Source of the DNA: Streptomyces sp. A0958
GTDB taxonomy: Bacteria > Actinomycetota > Actinomycetes > Streptomycetales > Streptomycetaceae
Length of the DNA stretch: 64,000 bases
Direction of reading: 5' to 3'
Assembly (NCBI RefSeq): GCF_004795035.1
Contig: NZ_SSBK01000005.1
Location: 1 to 64,000 of the forward strand
Part shown: positions 43,547 through 51,203 of the stretch, one piece after another
Layout: every line of letters starts with the position of its first letter
Numbering within the stretch: the first letter of the stretch is position 1
Notes under the pieces: model-generated
Databases searched by the model: none
Seen by the model: the letters and a program-made list of their open reading frames with translations, nothing else
Told to the model about the DNA's origin: nothing
Program-made: the position numbers and the translations under genes

Positions 43547-44401
43547 GTGGCAGACGATTCGAGAAACATCCAACAGGGCGTCATCAACCGACAGGGCGCC
43601 ATCGGGTCGTACGCGGCGATTGGCGACAGTTTCACCGAGGGAGTCGGCGACCCCGGCCCGGACGGAACGTTCGTCGGCTGGGCCGACCGGCTCGCGGTCC
43701 TCCTCGCGGACCGGCTCCCGGACCTCGGCGCGGCGACGGACGCCGAGGACTCACCCGTTCCCGCGCACGGGAACTTCCGGTACGCCAATCTCGCCGTACG
43801 AGGACGGCTCCTCGACCAGATAGTCGAGGAGCAGGTACCGCGCGCCAAGGAACTCGCCCCCGATCTGGTGAGCTTCTGCGCCGGCGGCAACGACATCATC
43901 CGGCCGGGCACCGACCCCGACGACGTGGCCGAACGCTTCGAGCGAGCGGTCGCCGACCTGACCGGCTCGGTCGGCACCGTCATGGTCACCACCGGCTTCG
44001 ACACCCGAGGCGTGCCCGTGCTGCGCCATCTGCGTGGCAAGATCGCCACCTACACCGCCCATGTGCGGGCCATCGCCGACCGCTACGACTGCCCGGTGCT
44101 CGACCTGTGGTCGCTGCGCTCGGTGCAGGACCGGCGCGCCTGGGACGGCGACCGGCTGCATCTTTCGCCCGAGGGGCACACCCGGGTCGCGCTGCGCGCC
44201 GCCCAGGTCCTCGGCTTCGACGTGCCCGCCGACCCGGACCAGGAGTGGCCGCCGCAGCCCCCGCGCGGCACGCTCGAAGTCCGGCGCGACGACATCCACT
44301 GGGCGCGCGAATACCTGGTCCCGTGGATCGGTCGACGGCTGCGCGGCGAGTCCTCCGGGGACCACGTCGAGCCCAAGCGGCCGGACCTGCTGCCGCTCTG
44401 A
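43547..44401 (+). CDS. SGNH/GDSL-type hydrolase
   Basis: A 284-residue esterase-fold protein. Block I is YAAIGDSFTEGVGDP (catalytic Ser near residue 28), Gly appears in NLAVRGRLLDQ, block III is SFCAGGNDIIRPG near 110, and block V DRLHLSPEGHTRVA near 203 holds the Asp/His pair. No signal peptide is evident, so it is probably cytoplasmic. Substrate is unknown; relatives act on esters of lipids or sugars. GTG at 43547 follows AGGA. The gene ends 18 bases from the convergent STM4011 gene. Confidence 0.87.
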   Translation: MADDSRNIQQGVINRQGAIGSYAAIGDSFTEGVGDPGPDGTFVGWADRLAVLLADRLPDLGAATDAEDSPVPAHGNFRYANLAVRGRLLDQIVEEQVPRAKELAPDLVSFCAGGNDIIRPGTDPDDVAERFERAVADLTGSVGTVMVTTGFDTRGVPVLRHLRGKIATYTAHVRAIADRYDCPVLDLWSLRSVQDRRAWDGDRLHLSPEGHTRVALRAAQVLGFDVPADPDQEWPPQPPRGTLEVRRDDIHWAREYLVPWIGRRLRGESSGDHVEPKRPDLLPL

Positions 44402-44419
44402 CGTACCCGTCCGCTGTCC

Positions 44420-45328
44420 TCAGCCGCCCAAGGGCTGTCCGGTGGCCCGTCCCGTCGCGGCGGCCGGGGACAGCGGCAGCGCGGCCGGTATGCGCTCCAG
44501 CACCCCGCCCGCGAAGACGTCGTACAGCGGCAGTGTCTCCAGGTGCACATAGCCGATGTGGCAGTCGCAGACGGCGAGCGGACAGGCCCGCGGCCCCAGC
44601 GCCCGGCGGTAGCTGCCGTCGTACAGATTGCCCAGCTCGGCCCGGACGAAGTGGCAGCGGCGCACCGTCCCGTCCCCGTCCACCGAGATCACCGACTCAC
44701 CGGTCCGGCAGGGCAGCCCGGCCGAGCGGTGCGGATGGCGGCTGTACGGGAACAGCGGGTCGATCGCGGTCCACCGGTCCGCCTCCTCGTCCGTGTAGGT
44801 GTGCCCCTCGGCGGCGTTGACCCACAGGTAGACCTCGTCCGCGAGGGCCGCCCGCAGCCGCCGCGCCTCACCGAGATGGGCGTCCAGACCCACGACCCCG
44901 ACGCTGTGGCGCACTCCGAGGGCCGTCAGCTCCTCGCACCGGGCGAGGAAGCGCTCGTACGGCGTCTGCCCCGGGTGGTACGTGCACCACAGCGCGATCC
45001 GCTCGCGGGCCGCCGCCGGAGCTTCGGCCAGCCACCGCGTCCGCCCACTCAGGTTCGTCTGGATCGCGACCCGGCGCACGTGCGGCAGCCCGGCCAGCTC
45101 GACGATCGCCCGGCGGTACCAGGAGCGCACCAGGCCCTCGCCCCACGGCGTGAACAGCACCGAGATCCGGTCACCGCTCTGCGCCGCCACCCACGCCGTG
45201 AACCGCTCCAGCGCCGCCCGGTCGGCCCGCAGTTGCTCCCGGCTGTCGCGCCGCTTGGCGAACGGGCAGTACGGGCAGTCGTAGTCGCACGAGGCGAGCG
45301 GGCCCCGGTAGAGAATCGTCAGGTCCAC
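44420..45328 (-). CDS. STM4011-family radical SAM protein
   Basis: A 302-residue radical SAM protein. The cluster motif is CDYDCPYCPF (C-x3-C-x2-C, near residue 14), then VLFTPWGEGLVRSWY near 58 and QTNLSGRTRWL near 90. The C-terminal half has further Cys (PCRTGE, RRCHF, CPLAVCDCH), suggesting a second iron-sulfur site. It resembles the STM4011 family named after a Salmonella gene; no function is known. GTG at 45328 is seven bases after the STM4012 stop. It is the last gene of a six-gene leftward operon. Confidence 0.85.
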   Translation of the reverse strand: MDLTILYRGPLASCDYDCPYCPFAKRRDSREQLRADRAALERFTAWVAAQSGDRISVLFTPWGEGLVRSWYRRAIVELAGLPHVRRVAIQTNLSGRTRWLAEAPAAARERIALWCTYHPGQTPYERFLARCEELTALGVRHSVGVVGLDAHLGEARRLRAALADEVYLWVNAAEGHTYTDEEADRWTAIDPLFPYSRHPHRSAGLPCRTGESVISVDGDGTVRRCHFVRAELGNLYDGSYRRALGPRACPLAVCDCHIGYVHLETLPLYDVFAGGVLERIPAALPLSPAAATGRATGQPLGG

Positions 45329-45335
45329 GGGTGAC

Positions 45336-46691
45336 TCACTTCAGCTCGTACGCGGCCATCGCGGCCCGCACGGCGGGGGAGAAGAGTTCGGGCCCCAGCG
45401 CGTCGGAGTACGCGAGCCCCTCGGAGGACAGACGCAGCAGCCCCTCCGCCGGCGCCGCCGGATCGAGCCAGCCCAGGGCCTCGAACCGGGCCAGCTCCGC
45501 GGCGAAGTCCTCGTACGGGGAGGTGCCGAACCGCTCGCGGTAGCCGGACAGGGGCATGCCCTCGGCCTGCAGGACCGACTGGAGGAGATGGCGGCGGCGC
45601 GCCTCGTCCCCGTCGGTGTACCGCCCCACCTCGGCGCGGGAGAAGTCGTCGGTGGCGGTGTAGGCGTCGATGATGCCGCGCACCTCGCCCATCCGCACCG
45701 CGTAGTCGAAGGAGTAGTGGAGCCGCGAGGTGTACGAGCGGGCGCCGCAGCCCAGGCCGATCATGCCGTCCGTCTGGCAGGCGTAGTCGTCGGGCCCGTC
45801 CGTGCGCGGGACGTCGGCGCGCCGGAACATCCGCATCGACACCTGCTCGTAGCCCCGGGCGAGGAGGTGGTCGCGGCCGGCCCGGTACAGGCGCAGGCGC
45901 TGCCCGTCCCAGGCCGCGTCGGCCGCACCGGCGGAGAGCCGGCCCAGCGCGGTCAGCGGGCGGACGTAGAGCGGGTACAGATACAGCTCCTCGGGCCGCC
46001 AGCGCAGCGCCGCGTCCAGGGAGGTGCGCCAGGTCCGCTCGGTCTGGCCGTCGATGCCGTAGATCAGGTCGATGTTGAGGACGGGTATGGAGGTGTCCCG
46101 GATCAGGCCGAGGGCCCGCTCGACATCGGCGGGGCGCTGCGGTCGCACCGCGGCCCTGGCCTCGGCCTCCACGAAGCTCTGCACACCGATGCTGATCCTG
46201 GTCGTGCCCCGCTCGGCGAGCACGGCCAGCCGGTCGGCGGTCGCGGTCGACGGGGACGTCTCCACGGACAGCGGCACGGACCGCAGGTCGGCGCCCATGC
46301 GCTTCTCCGCGATGTCGCACAGGCGCTCCAGCTCGGCCGCCTCCAGGAAGGTGGGCGTGCCGCCGCCGAACGCCGCCGCGGCGAACCGGACCGGCTCCTC
46401 GTCGCCCAGCGCGTCCCGCACGGCGCTCGCCTGCCGGTCCAGCGCGTCCAGATACCGCGAGGCCAGCTCGTCGGGCGCGCCGATCCGGGTGAAGAGGTTG
46501 CAGAAGCCGCAGCGGACCTCGCAGAAGGGGACGTGCAGATAGAGGGAGAGCGCGTCCTTGCGTTCCCCCGCCCACAGCTCGCTGAGCACCGGCCGTCCGC
46601 CGGGGTGTTCGGCGAGCGGGCGGTAGGCCGTCTTGTGCGGATAGGCGTACACATAGCTCCGGTACGGGCGGACGGTGTGCGTCGTGGTCAT
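45336..46691 (-). CDS. STM4012-family radical SAM protein, HemN-like
   Basis: A 451-residue radical SAM protein of the coproporphyrinogen-dehydrogenase-like superfamily. LSLYLHVPFCEVRCGFCNLF near residue 48 contains C-x3-C-x2-C; AFGGGTPTFLEAAELERL near 106, RISIGVQSF near 165 and NIDLIYGIDGQT near 205 follow the HemN pattern, and a HemN C-terminal-like domain ends the protein. The specific family is STM4012, which occurs with STM4011, 4013, 4014 and 4015, so it is not the heme enzyme. ATG at 46691 overlaps the STM4013 stop (ATGA). Substrate unknown. Confidence 0.87.
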   Translation of the reverse strand: MTTTHTVRPYRSYVYAYPHKTAYRPLAEHPGGRPVLSELWAGERKDALSLYLHVPFCEVRCGFCNLFTRIGAPDELASRYLDALDRQASAVRDALGDEEPVRFAAAAFGGGTPTFLEAAELERLCDIAEKRMGADLRSVPLSVETSPSTATADRLAVLAERGTTRISIGVQSFVEAEARAAVRPQRPADVERALGLIRDTSIPVLNIDLIYGIDGQTERTWRTSLDAALRWRPEELYLYPLYVRPLTALGRLSAGAADAAWDGQRLRLYRAGRDHLLARGYEQVSMRMFRRADVPRTDGPDDYACQTDGMIGLGCGARSYTSRLHYSFDYAVRMGEVRGIIDAYTATDDFSRAEVGRYTDGDEARRRHLLQSVLQAEGMPLSGYRERFGTSPYEDFAAELARFEALGWLDPAAPAEGLLRLSSEGLAYSDALGPELFSPAVRAAMAAYELK

Positions 46692-47572
46692 CGTGCGGTC
46701 CCCGGTTCCAGGAAGAAATGGGCGTACGGGACGGTCCAGACGGACTCGTGGCCGAGCCGGTGACCGGTGTAGCCGTCGTCGCCGTACGCCGTGCCGTGGT
46801 CGGAGCAGACGATGGCGAAGGCGCGGCGGCGACTGCTCACGGCGGCGAGGAGCCGGCCGATGTGCGCGTCGACGTATTCCAGGGCCGCGGCGTGCGTCGC
46901 ACGGCTGTCGCCGGCGTCACGGGTCGCCCCGGGCTTGTGGAACCAGTTCGGCTGGTGCAGTGCGGAGACGTTGACGAACAGGAAGAGCCGTTGCTCGGGC
47001 GGCAGCCCGGCGACCACCTGCTCGGCTCGGGTCACCTGCGCCTCGAACGAGTTGGGTGAGGCGACGCCGAACTCCGGCTCCCAGTGCGCCTCCTGGAACA
47101 TTCCGGGCAGCACCGAGCCGAGCGGCCCCCGCTGGTTGAAGAAGCCCACGCCGCCGATGCACACCGTGCGGTACCCGGCCTTCGCGAGCCCCGAGACCAG
47201 GTCGGGGGTGTCGAAGACGAAGGTGCGTTCCGCGGTGGTCTCGCTGCCGGCGAAACGCGCGGCGAACAGCCGGGGATGCGGTCCGGGCGCGGCCGGGGTG
47301 GGCAGGAACCCCGCGAAGATCGCCTGGTGGGACGCGTAGGTGAAACTGCCCGGGGCGTGCCGCTCCTCCCAGGCACCGCCCGGCAGATGCCGGGCCAGCC
47401 GCGGGATGCGCCCGGCGGCGGCGAGCTCCGCCGCCACGTCGTACCGCAGGGTGTCCAGGGTGACGAGCAGCAGGTCGTGGCTGCCCACGACCTCGCTCAT
47501 GTCGGGGTTCAGGGCGTCCGCGACGCCGGGGAAGGATTCAGGGGGCTGGGGTTCAGGGGGCTGGGGCGACAC
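46688..47572 (-). CDS. STM4013/SEN3800-family sulfatase-like hydrolase
   Basis: A 294-residue alkaline-phosphatase/sulfatase-fold protein. DLLLVTLDTLRYDVAAE near residue 34 has the metal-binding Asp and nucleophile-position Thr, FTYASHQAIFAGFLPT lies near 75, and FAIVCSDHGTAYGDDGYTGH near 255 provides the second metal site (SDHG). It has no signal peptide, unlike secreted sulfatases. GTG at 47572 follows AAGGA by six bases and lies within the end of the STM4014 gene; ATG at 47500 is a shorter alternative. The N-terminus encodes a duplicated PQPPE segment. Substrate unknown. Confidence 0.85.
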   Translation of the reverse strand: MSPQPPEPQPPESFPGVADALNPDMSEVVGSHDLLLVTLDTLRYDVAAELAAAGRIPRLARHLPGGAWEERHAPGSFTYASHQAIFAGFLPTPAAPGPHPRLFAARFAGSETTAERTFVFDTPDLVSGLAKAGYRTVCIGGVGFFNQRGPLGSVLPGMFQEAHWEPEFGVASPNSFEAQVTRAEQVVAGLPPEQRLFLFVNVSALHQPNWFHKPGATRDAGDSRATHAAALEYVDAHIGRLLAAVSSRRRAFAIVCSDHGTAYGDDGYTGHRLGHESVWTVPYAHFFLEPGTAR

Positions 47573-48698
47573 GGGTGTTCCTTGCTCGGTCCAGTACGGC
47601 GGCGACCTGCGCCGCGTAGGTGTCCAGGCCTTCGGCGCCACTGCCGGGCAGGCCGGTCAGCCGCGGCAGCAGATCGCCGAAGGCGTTGACCTCGCCGACG
47701 GCGAAGCGCCGCCAGCCGGTCGCGGGCAGCAGGTCGACGCCGACGCACAGCGTGTCCGGGAAGGCGCCGGCCGCCTGCTCGCAGACGGCCAGGGCCTTGC
47801 CCCAGCCGGCCCCCGACGCCTCGACGGCCGCGCGCACCTCGTCCAGGTCGCCGCGCGCGCCGCCGAGATGCAGATTGGTCATGGGGGAGCGGCTGGTGCG
47901 GACCACGGCATGGGTGGCCCGGCCGTCGACCACGACGACCCGCAGATCCGCGACCCGGCCGCCCTGCGCGGCCTTGGGCAGCCAGCGCTCGATGTGCAGC
48001 CCGTCCGGGGCGAGCGCGTCGACGATCGCCGCGACCTCCCGCTCCGTCGTGCACCGGCGCACCCGCAGCGAGTTGTAGAGGCGGCCGACGGGGTCCCGCT
48101 CGACCGAGGTGGTGGCCCGGACCCGGCCGCCTCCGGCCGTCTCCACGGCCAGCACACCCGACGCGGACGACCCGTGCGCCGGCTTCACGAAGACCCGGGG
48201 CATGCGGTGGCCCGCCATCAGCGCACGCACATCGGCCCAGTCCCGCACCGCGGGCGCGGCCGGGCCGGAAGTCGGCGAGGCCGGCACGGGCACCCCCGCC
48301 GACTCCAGCACACCGTGGCACAGCCGCTTGTCGAACAGCACCGCGATGTCGGCCGGACTGCCCAGCAACCCGGCCCCGGCCGCCGTCGCCGCCCGCGCCA
48401 CCTCGCGTACCGCGGCGGTGAACCTGGCGTACCAGAGGGCCGAACCCTCCACCCTGGTCGGGTCGTCGGCCCCGCGCAGCCACCGGTCGACCTCGGCGTC
48501 CTCGCCCGGCGACTCGATCCGCACGGTCTCCCCGGACAGGAAACCGGCCCCGCCCCTCAGGACGTCGAGCCAGGGGACGGTACGCGCCTCGGGCAGCCCG
48601 GCGGCGCGCACCGCGTCCCGGAAGAGCGAGACCCGGCGGCTGCCCGGGTTGCCGACGACCGCGAAACGCGGCGGCACGCTACTCGCTGACCGCGACAT
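47553..48698 (-). CDS. STM4014-family ATP-grasp protein
   Basis: A 381-residue protein with an N-terminal Rossmann-like part (RFAVVGNPGSRRVSLFRDAV) and an ATP-grasp domain: DKRLCHGVLESAGVPVPAS near 140, RVFVKPAHGSSASGVLAVE near 180, ADLRVVVVDGRATHAVVRTS near 260 and the metal-binding VGEVNAFGDLLPRL near 340. ATP-grasp enzymes of this RimK-like shape ligate amino acids or peptides to carboxylates. ATG at 48698 overlaps the preceding LRR gene by 20 bases; GTG at 48677, just behind that gene's stop, is the alternative. Confidence 0.83.
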   Translation of the reverse strand: MSRSASSVPPRFAVVGNPGSRRVSLFRDAVRAAGLPEARTVPWLDVLRGGAGFLSGETVRIESPGEDAEVDRWLRGADDPTRVEGSALWYARFTAAVREVARAATAAGAGLLGSPADIAVLFDKRLCHGVLESAGVPVPASPTSGPAAPAVRDWADVRALMAGHRMPRVFVKPAHGSSASGVLAVETAGGGRVRATTSVERDPVGRLYNSLRVRRCTTEREVAAIVDALAPDGLHIERWLPKAAQGGRVADLRVVVVDGRATHAVVRTSRSPMTNLHLGGARGDLDEVRAAVEASGAGWGKALAVCEQAAGAFPDTLCVGVDLLPATGWRRFAVGEVNAFGDLLPRLTGLPGSGAEGLDTYAAQVAAVLDRARNTRVAPAP

Positions 48699-49653
48699 AG
48701 CGGGGCTCGTCCTCGTCCTCGGGGTCCCAGTCCTCGGCCTCGTCGAGATCGACCCGGACGCCCTCGCGGGCGCACACATCCCGGACGCGGGCGGTCACCG
48801 GGTCGCTGAGGTAATGGTGGTGCAGGTCCAGCTCGGTCAGATGAGTGAGCGGCTGCCCGTCGAGCAGGGCCAGGGCCCCGGTGTCGCTGAGGGTGCCCAT
48901 GGAGAGCGACAGGGACTCCAGTTGCGCGACGACCGGGGCGGACGCGACGGCCGCCGCGATCTCGTCCTGGATCTCGCTGTTCTGCAGCCCGAGGTGGCGC
49001 AGCCGGGGGAAACCTCCGCCGGACAGCAGCGGGGCCATGTCCTCCACCGTGGCGTCCCCCGCGTACCACTGGGAGCCGAACCACAGCTCCAGCCGCTCCA
49101 GCGCGGGCAGTTCGCAGGCGCCGACCGCGCGGACGACCTGACCGGGCAGACCGCCGGACTCGAACCGCAGGGACCTCAGCGCCTCGTGCCGCACCGGCCG
49201 CAGCTCCAGCGTCTCCTCGTTCAGGCCGCTCCCGCCGCCGCGCACCACCAGCTCCTCCAGCCGGGGGAACGCCTCGAACACCGGCGTGATGTCGCACATC
49301 TGGAGCCAGGACACCTCGCACTCCTCGCCGACGACATCGGCGAGGAACAGGGCGCGCAGTGCGGGGAACCGGTCCGCGTCGGAGGCGATGAGCTCCACCA
49401 CGGGGGCGAGCGACCTGTAGCCGTCCGGCCACCAGGGACCGATCAGCAGGGCCCGGACCCCGGCGGGGTCGACCGTGTCCAGGAAGTGCTGCCAGGTCCC
49501 GGCGAACTCAGGCCCTTCCCAGGCACAGTCCAGCCGCCAGGCGACGGAGTCCGCCGCGGGCAGCGCTCCCTGCACCGGGCCGTGTTCACCCGCCAGGGGC
49601 AGGGTGAACACGGGCAGGCCGTGGAAGGAGGAGGGGTGATCGATGACTGTCAT
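48679..49653 (-). CDS. STM4015-family leucine-rich-repeat protein (copy A)
   Basis: A 324-residue soluble protein. An N-terminal domain with VRALLIGPWW is followed from about residue 110 by leucine-rich repeats: FPRLEELVVRGGGSGL, LPALERLELWFGS, FPRLRHLGLQNSEIQDEIAA and LTHLTELDLHHHYLSDPVTA. The C-terminus is acidic (DEAEDWDPEDEDEP). LRRs usually bind proteins, so this could be the recognition module or the substrate of the neighbouring enzymes. ATG at 49653 follows GAGGACGCG and lies seven bases after the copy B stop. It shares the ending YVxVSE with copy B. Confidence 0.83.
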   Translation of the reverse strand: MTVIDHPSSFHGLPVFTLPLAGEHGPVQGALPAADSVAWRLDCAWEGPEFAGTWQHFLDTVDPAGVRALLIGPWWPDGYRSLAPVVELIASDADRFPALRALFLADVVGEECEVSWLQMCDITPVFEAFPRLEELVVRGGGSGLNEETLELRPVRHEALRSLRFESGGLPGQVVRAVGACELPALERLELWFGSQWYAGDATVEDMAPLLSGGGFPRLRHLGLQNSEIQDEIAAAVASAPVVAQLESLSLSMGTLSDTGALALLDGQPLTHLTELDLHHHYLSDPVTARVRDVCAREGVRVDLDEAEDWDPEDEDEPRYVAVSE

Positions 49654-49660
49654 CGCGTCC

Positions 49661-50608
49661 TCACTCCGAGACCGTGACGTACCGGCCCGCGGCCCCGCGG
49701 TCGCCCCACGGTTCGCAGCGTTCCGACAGGTCCACCCGCACCCCGTGCGGCTCCAGCGCCTGGGCGACCCGCTGCCCCATCGGCTCGGTGAGGAAGTGGT
49801 GGTGCAGGTCGAGGACGGCGAGATGGGTCAGCGGCTGCCCCTCCAGCAGCGCGGCCGCGCCCTCGTCGCCGAGCGTCCCGCAGGACAGGTCCAGGGTGCG
49901 CAGCCGCGCCACAAGCGGGGCAGAGGCGACGGCGGCCGCGATCTCGTTCTGCATCTCGCTGTTGCGCAGGCCGAGATGGCGCAGGGCCGGGAAACGCGTA
50001 CCGGACAGCAGCGGCGCGAGGTCCGCCACCTCCGCGTCGCCCCCGTAGGCCGAGACGCCGAGCCACAGGTCGAGTCGCTCCAGCGCCGGCAGCTCGCTGT
50101 CCAGCACCCCGCGCACCACCTGCACCGGCAGTCCGCCCGTCTCGATGGTGAGCGACCGCAGACGCTCGTGCCGCGTGGCCGGGAAGACGAGCTCGGACCC
50201 GCCGCGCACCCCCAGCTCCACCAGCGCGGGGAAGGCGCTGAGCAATTGTGTGACGTCACTCTGCTCGATCCAGGAGATCTCCGCCTCCTCCATCGTCAGA
50301 TCCCCGACGAACACCGCCTCCAGGGAGGTCAGCCGGTCGGCGGCGGCGATGACGAGACCGATCGGATAGGACGACTTCTCCTCGTACGACTCGCCCCACT
50401 GCCCGATGATCAGCGCACGGACACCCGAGGGATCGACCTCGTCCAGGAAGGCGTTGAACTCCTCCTCCCAGGTGCCCTCGTCCTCGTACGCGTCGATCGA
50501 GACCCGCCAGGCGGCGGCACCGGCAGCAGGCCGGGGGCCGCCGTCCGTCCCGGACTGGAAATCGACGGCCGGGAGGCCGAGCAACTCGTGCAGGTGGTCC
50601 ACGGACAT
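49661..50608 (-). CDS. STM4015-family leucine-rich-repeat protein (copy B)
   Basis: A 315-residue paralogue of the next gene: FPALVELGVRGGSELVF, LPALERLDLWLGVSAYGG, FPALRHLGLRNSEMQNEIAA and LTHLAVLDLHHHFLTEPMGQ align with copy A throughout. The N-terminal part (MSVDHLHELLGLPAVDFQ) and the C-terminus (RCEPWGDRGAAGRYVTVSE) differ. ATG at 50608 follows AGGAG by ten bases. It is the first gene of the operon, about 36 bases from the predicted start of the damage-type promoter at 50651-50673. Two diverged copies suggest two partners or targets. Confidence 0.83.
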   Translation of the reverse strand: MSVDHLHELLGLPAVDFQSGTDGGPRPAAGAAAWRVSIDAYEDEGTWEEEFNAFLDEVDPSGVRALIIGQWGESYEEKSSYPIGLVIAAADRLTSLEAVFVGDLTMEEAEISWIEQSDVTQLLSAFPALVELGVRGGSELVFPATRHERLRSLTIETGGLPVQVVRGVLDSELPALERLDLWLGVSAYGGDAEVADLAPLLSGTRFPALRHLGLRNSEMQNEIAAAVASAPLVARLRTLDLSCGTLGDEGAAALLEGQPLTHLAVLDLHHHFLTEPMGQRVAQALEPHGVRVDLSERCEPWGDRGAAGRYVTVSE

Positions 50609-50650
50609 GGCCCTGAGCTCCTGATGACGGCGACGGTTCGGTGTTCGCAA

Positions 50651-50673
50651 GGTCTATCAAGGCCCACTGACAA
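50651..50673 (-). promoter_or_regulatory. RecA-independent DNA-damage (PafBC-type) promoter of STM401x operon
   Basis: Read leftward, TTGTCAGTG (50673-50665), an 8-base spacer and TAGACC (50656-50651) match the mycobacterial RecA-NDp motif tTGTCRgtg-N8-TAnnnT at all positions except the final T. The -10 lies about 43 bases before the ATG of copy B of the LRR genes. Confidence 0.7.
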
Positions 50674-50713
50674 CGGGCCGACCGGCCCCTGCCCGTGACG
50701 GCTCGGCGGCCGA

Positions 50714-50736
50714 TTGTCAGACCCCCGCCGTAGCGT
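50714..50736 (+). promoter_or_regulatory. RecA-independent DNA-damage (PafBC-type) promoter of small-protein/DUF6745 pair
   Basis: Read rightward, TTGTCAGAC (50714-50722), an 8-base spacer and TAGCGT (50731-50736) match tTGTCRgtg-N8-TAnnnT except at two less conserved positions. It lies about 49 bases before the GTG at 50785. With its leftward counterpart it makes a back-to-back pair. Confidence 0.65.
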
Positions 50737-50784
50737 CTTTCCTGTGGCCGGCACAGCGGGTGCCGCCGCGGAGGGGAGAGGTCT

Positions 50785-51111
50785 GTGTACCGGCAGGGCG
50801 ATGTGCTGATCGTGGGGCTGGAGGAGTCGGCGGTGCCCGCGCACCTCCTGGAGGCGCCGGGCGAACTGCGCGACGCGCGGGGCCGGCTCGTGCTCGCACT
50901 CGGCGAGGTGACCGGACACGCGCACGCCGTGCCCGGCCCCGGACGGCTGATCCGGGAGAGCGGGGTCTTCGGCCCGATGCTGCTCCACCTCCCCGAGGGC
51001 GGACGCGTGGTGCACGAGGAGCACGCGACGATCCCGCTGCCCCAGGGCTGGTTCCGCGTGGTCCGCCAGCGGGAGTACGCGCCGGGGGCGGTCCGCATCG
51101 TCGCGGACTGA
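50785..51111 (+). CDS. Small conserved protein with GHAH/HEEH motifs, function unknown
   Basis: A 108-residue beta-rich protein beginning MYRQGDVLIVGLEESAVPAH. LALGEVTGHAHAVPGPGRLI near residue 38 and VVHEEHATIPLPQGWFRVV near 76 put four or five His in positions that could bind a metal, as in small cupin-like barrels. Similar proteins, from memory, occur widely beside DUF6745 genes. GTG at 50785 follows GAGGGGAGAGG. It is the first gene behind the rightward damage-type promoter. No function is assigned. Confidence 0.75.
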   Translation: MYRQGDVLIVGLEESAVPAHLLEAPGELRDARGRLVLALGEVTGHAHAVPGPGRLIRESGVFGPMLLHLPEGGRVVHEEHATIPLPQGWFRVVRQREYAPGAVRIVAD

Positions 51112-51203
51112 GCGGGCCTCACCGGCGGGACGGCCGGGCGCGCGGCAGAAGGAAACGCACGACCGATGTGCGCGATCAGAGCGGAACAGAGACGGGGAAA
51201 CCG

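Noticed and set aside
45336..46691. STM4012-type protein as oxygen-independent coproporphyrinogen oxidase HemN
   Set aside because: The HemN-like fold is real, but no heme gene is near and the neighbours are the STM4011/4013/4014/4015 set, so the family-specific name is preferred.
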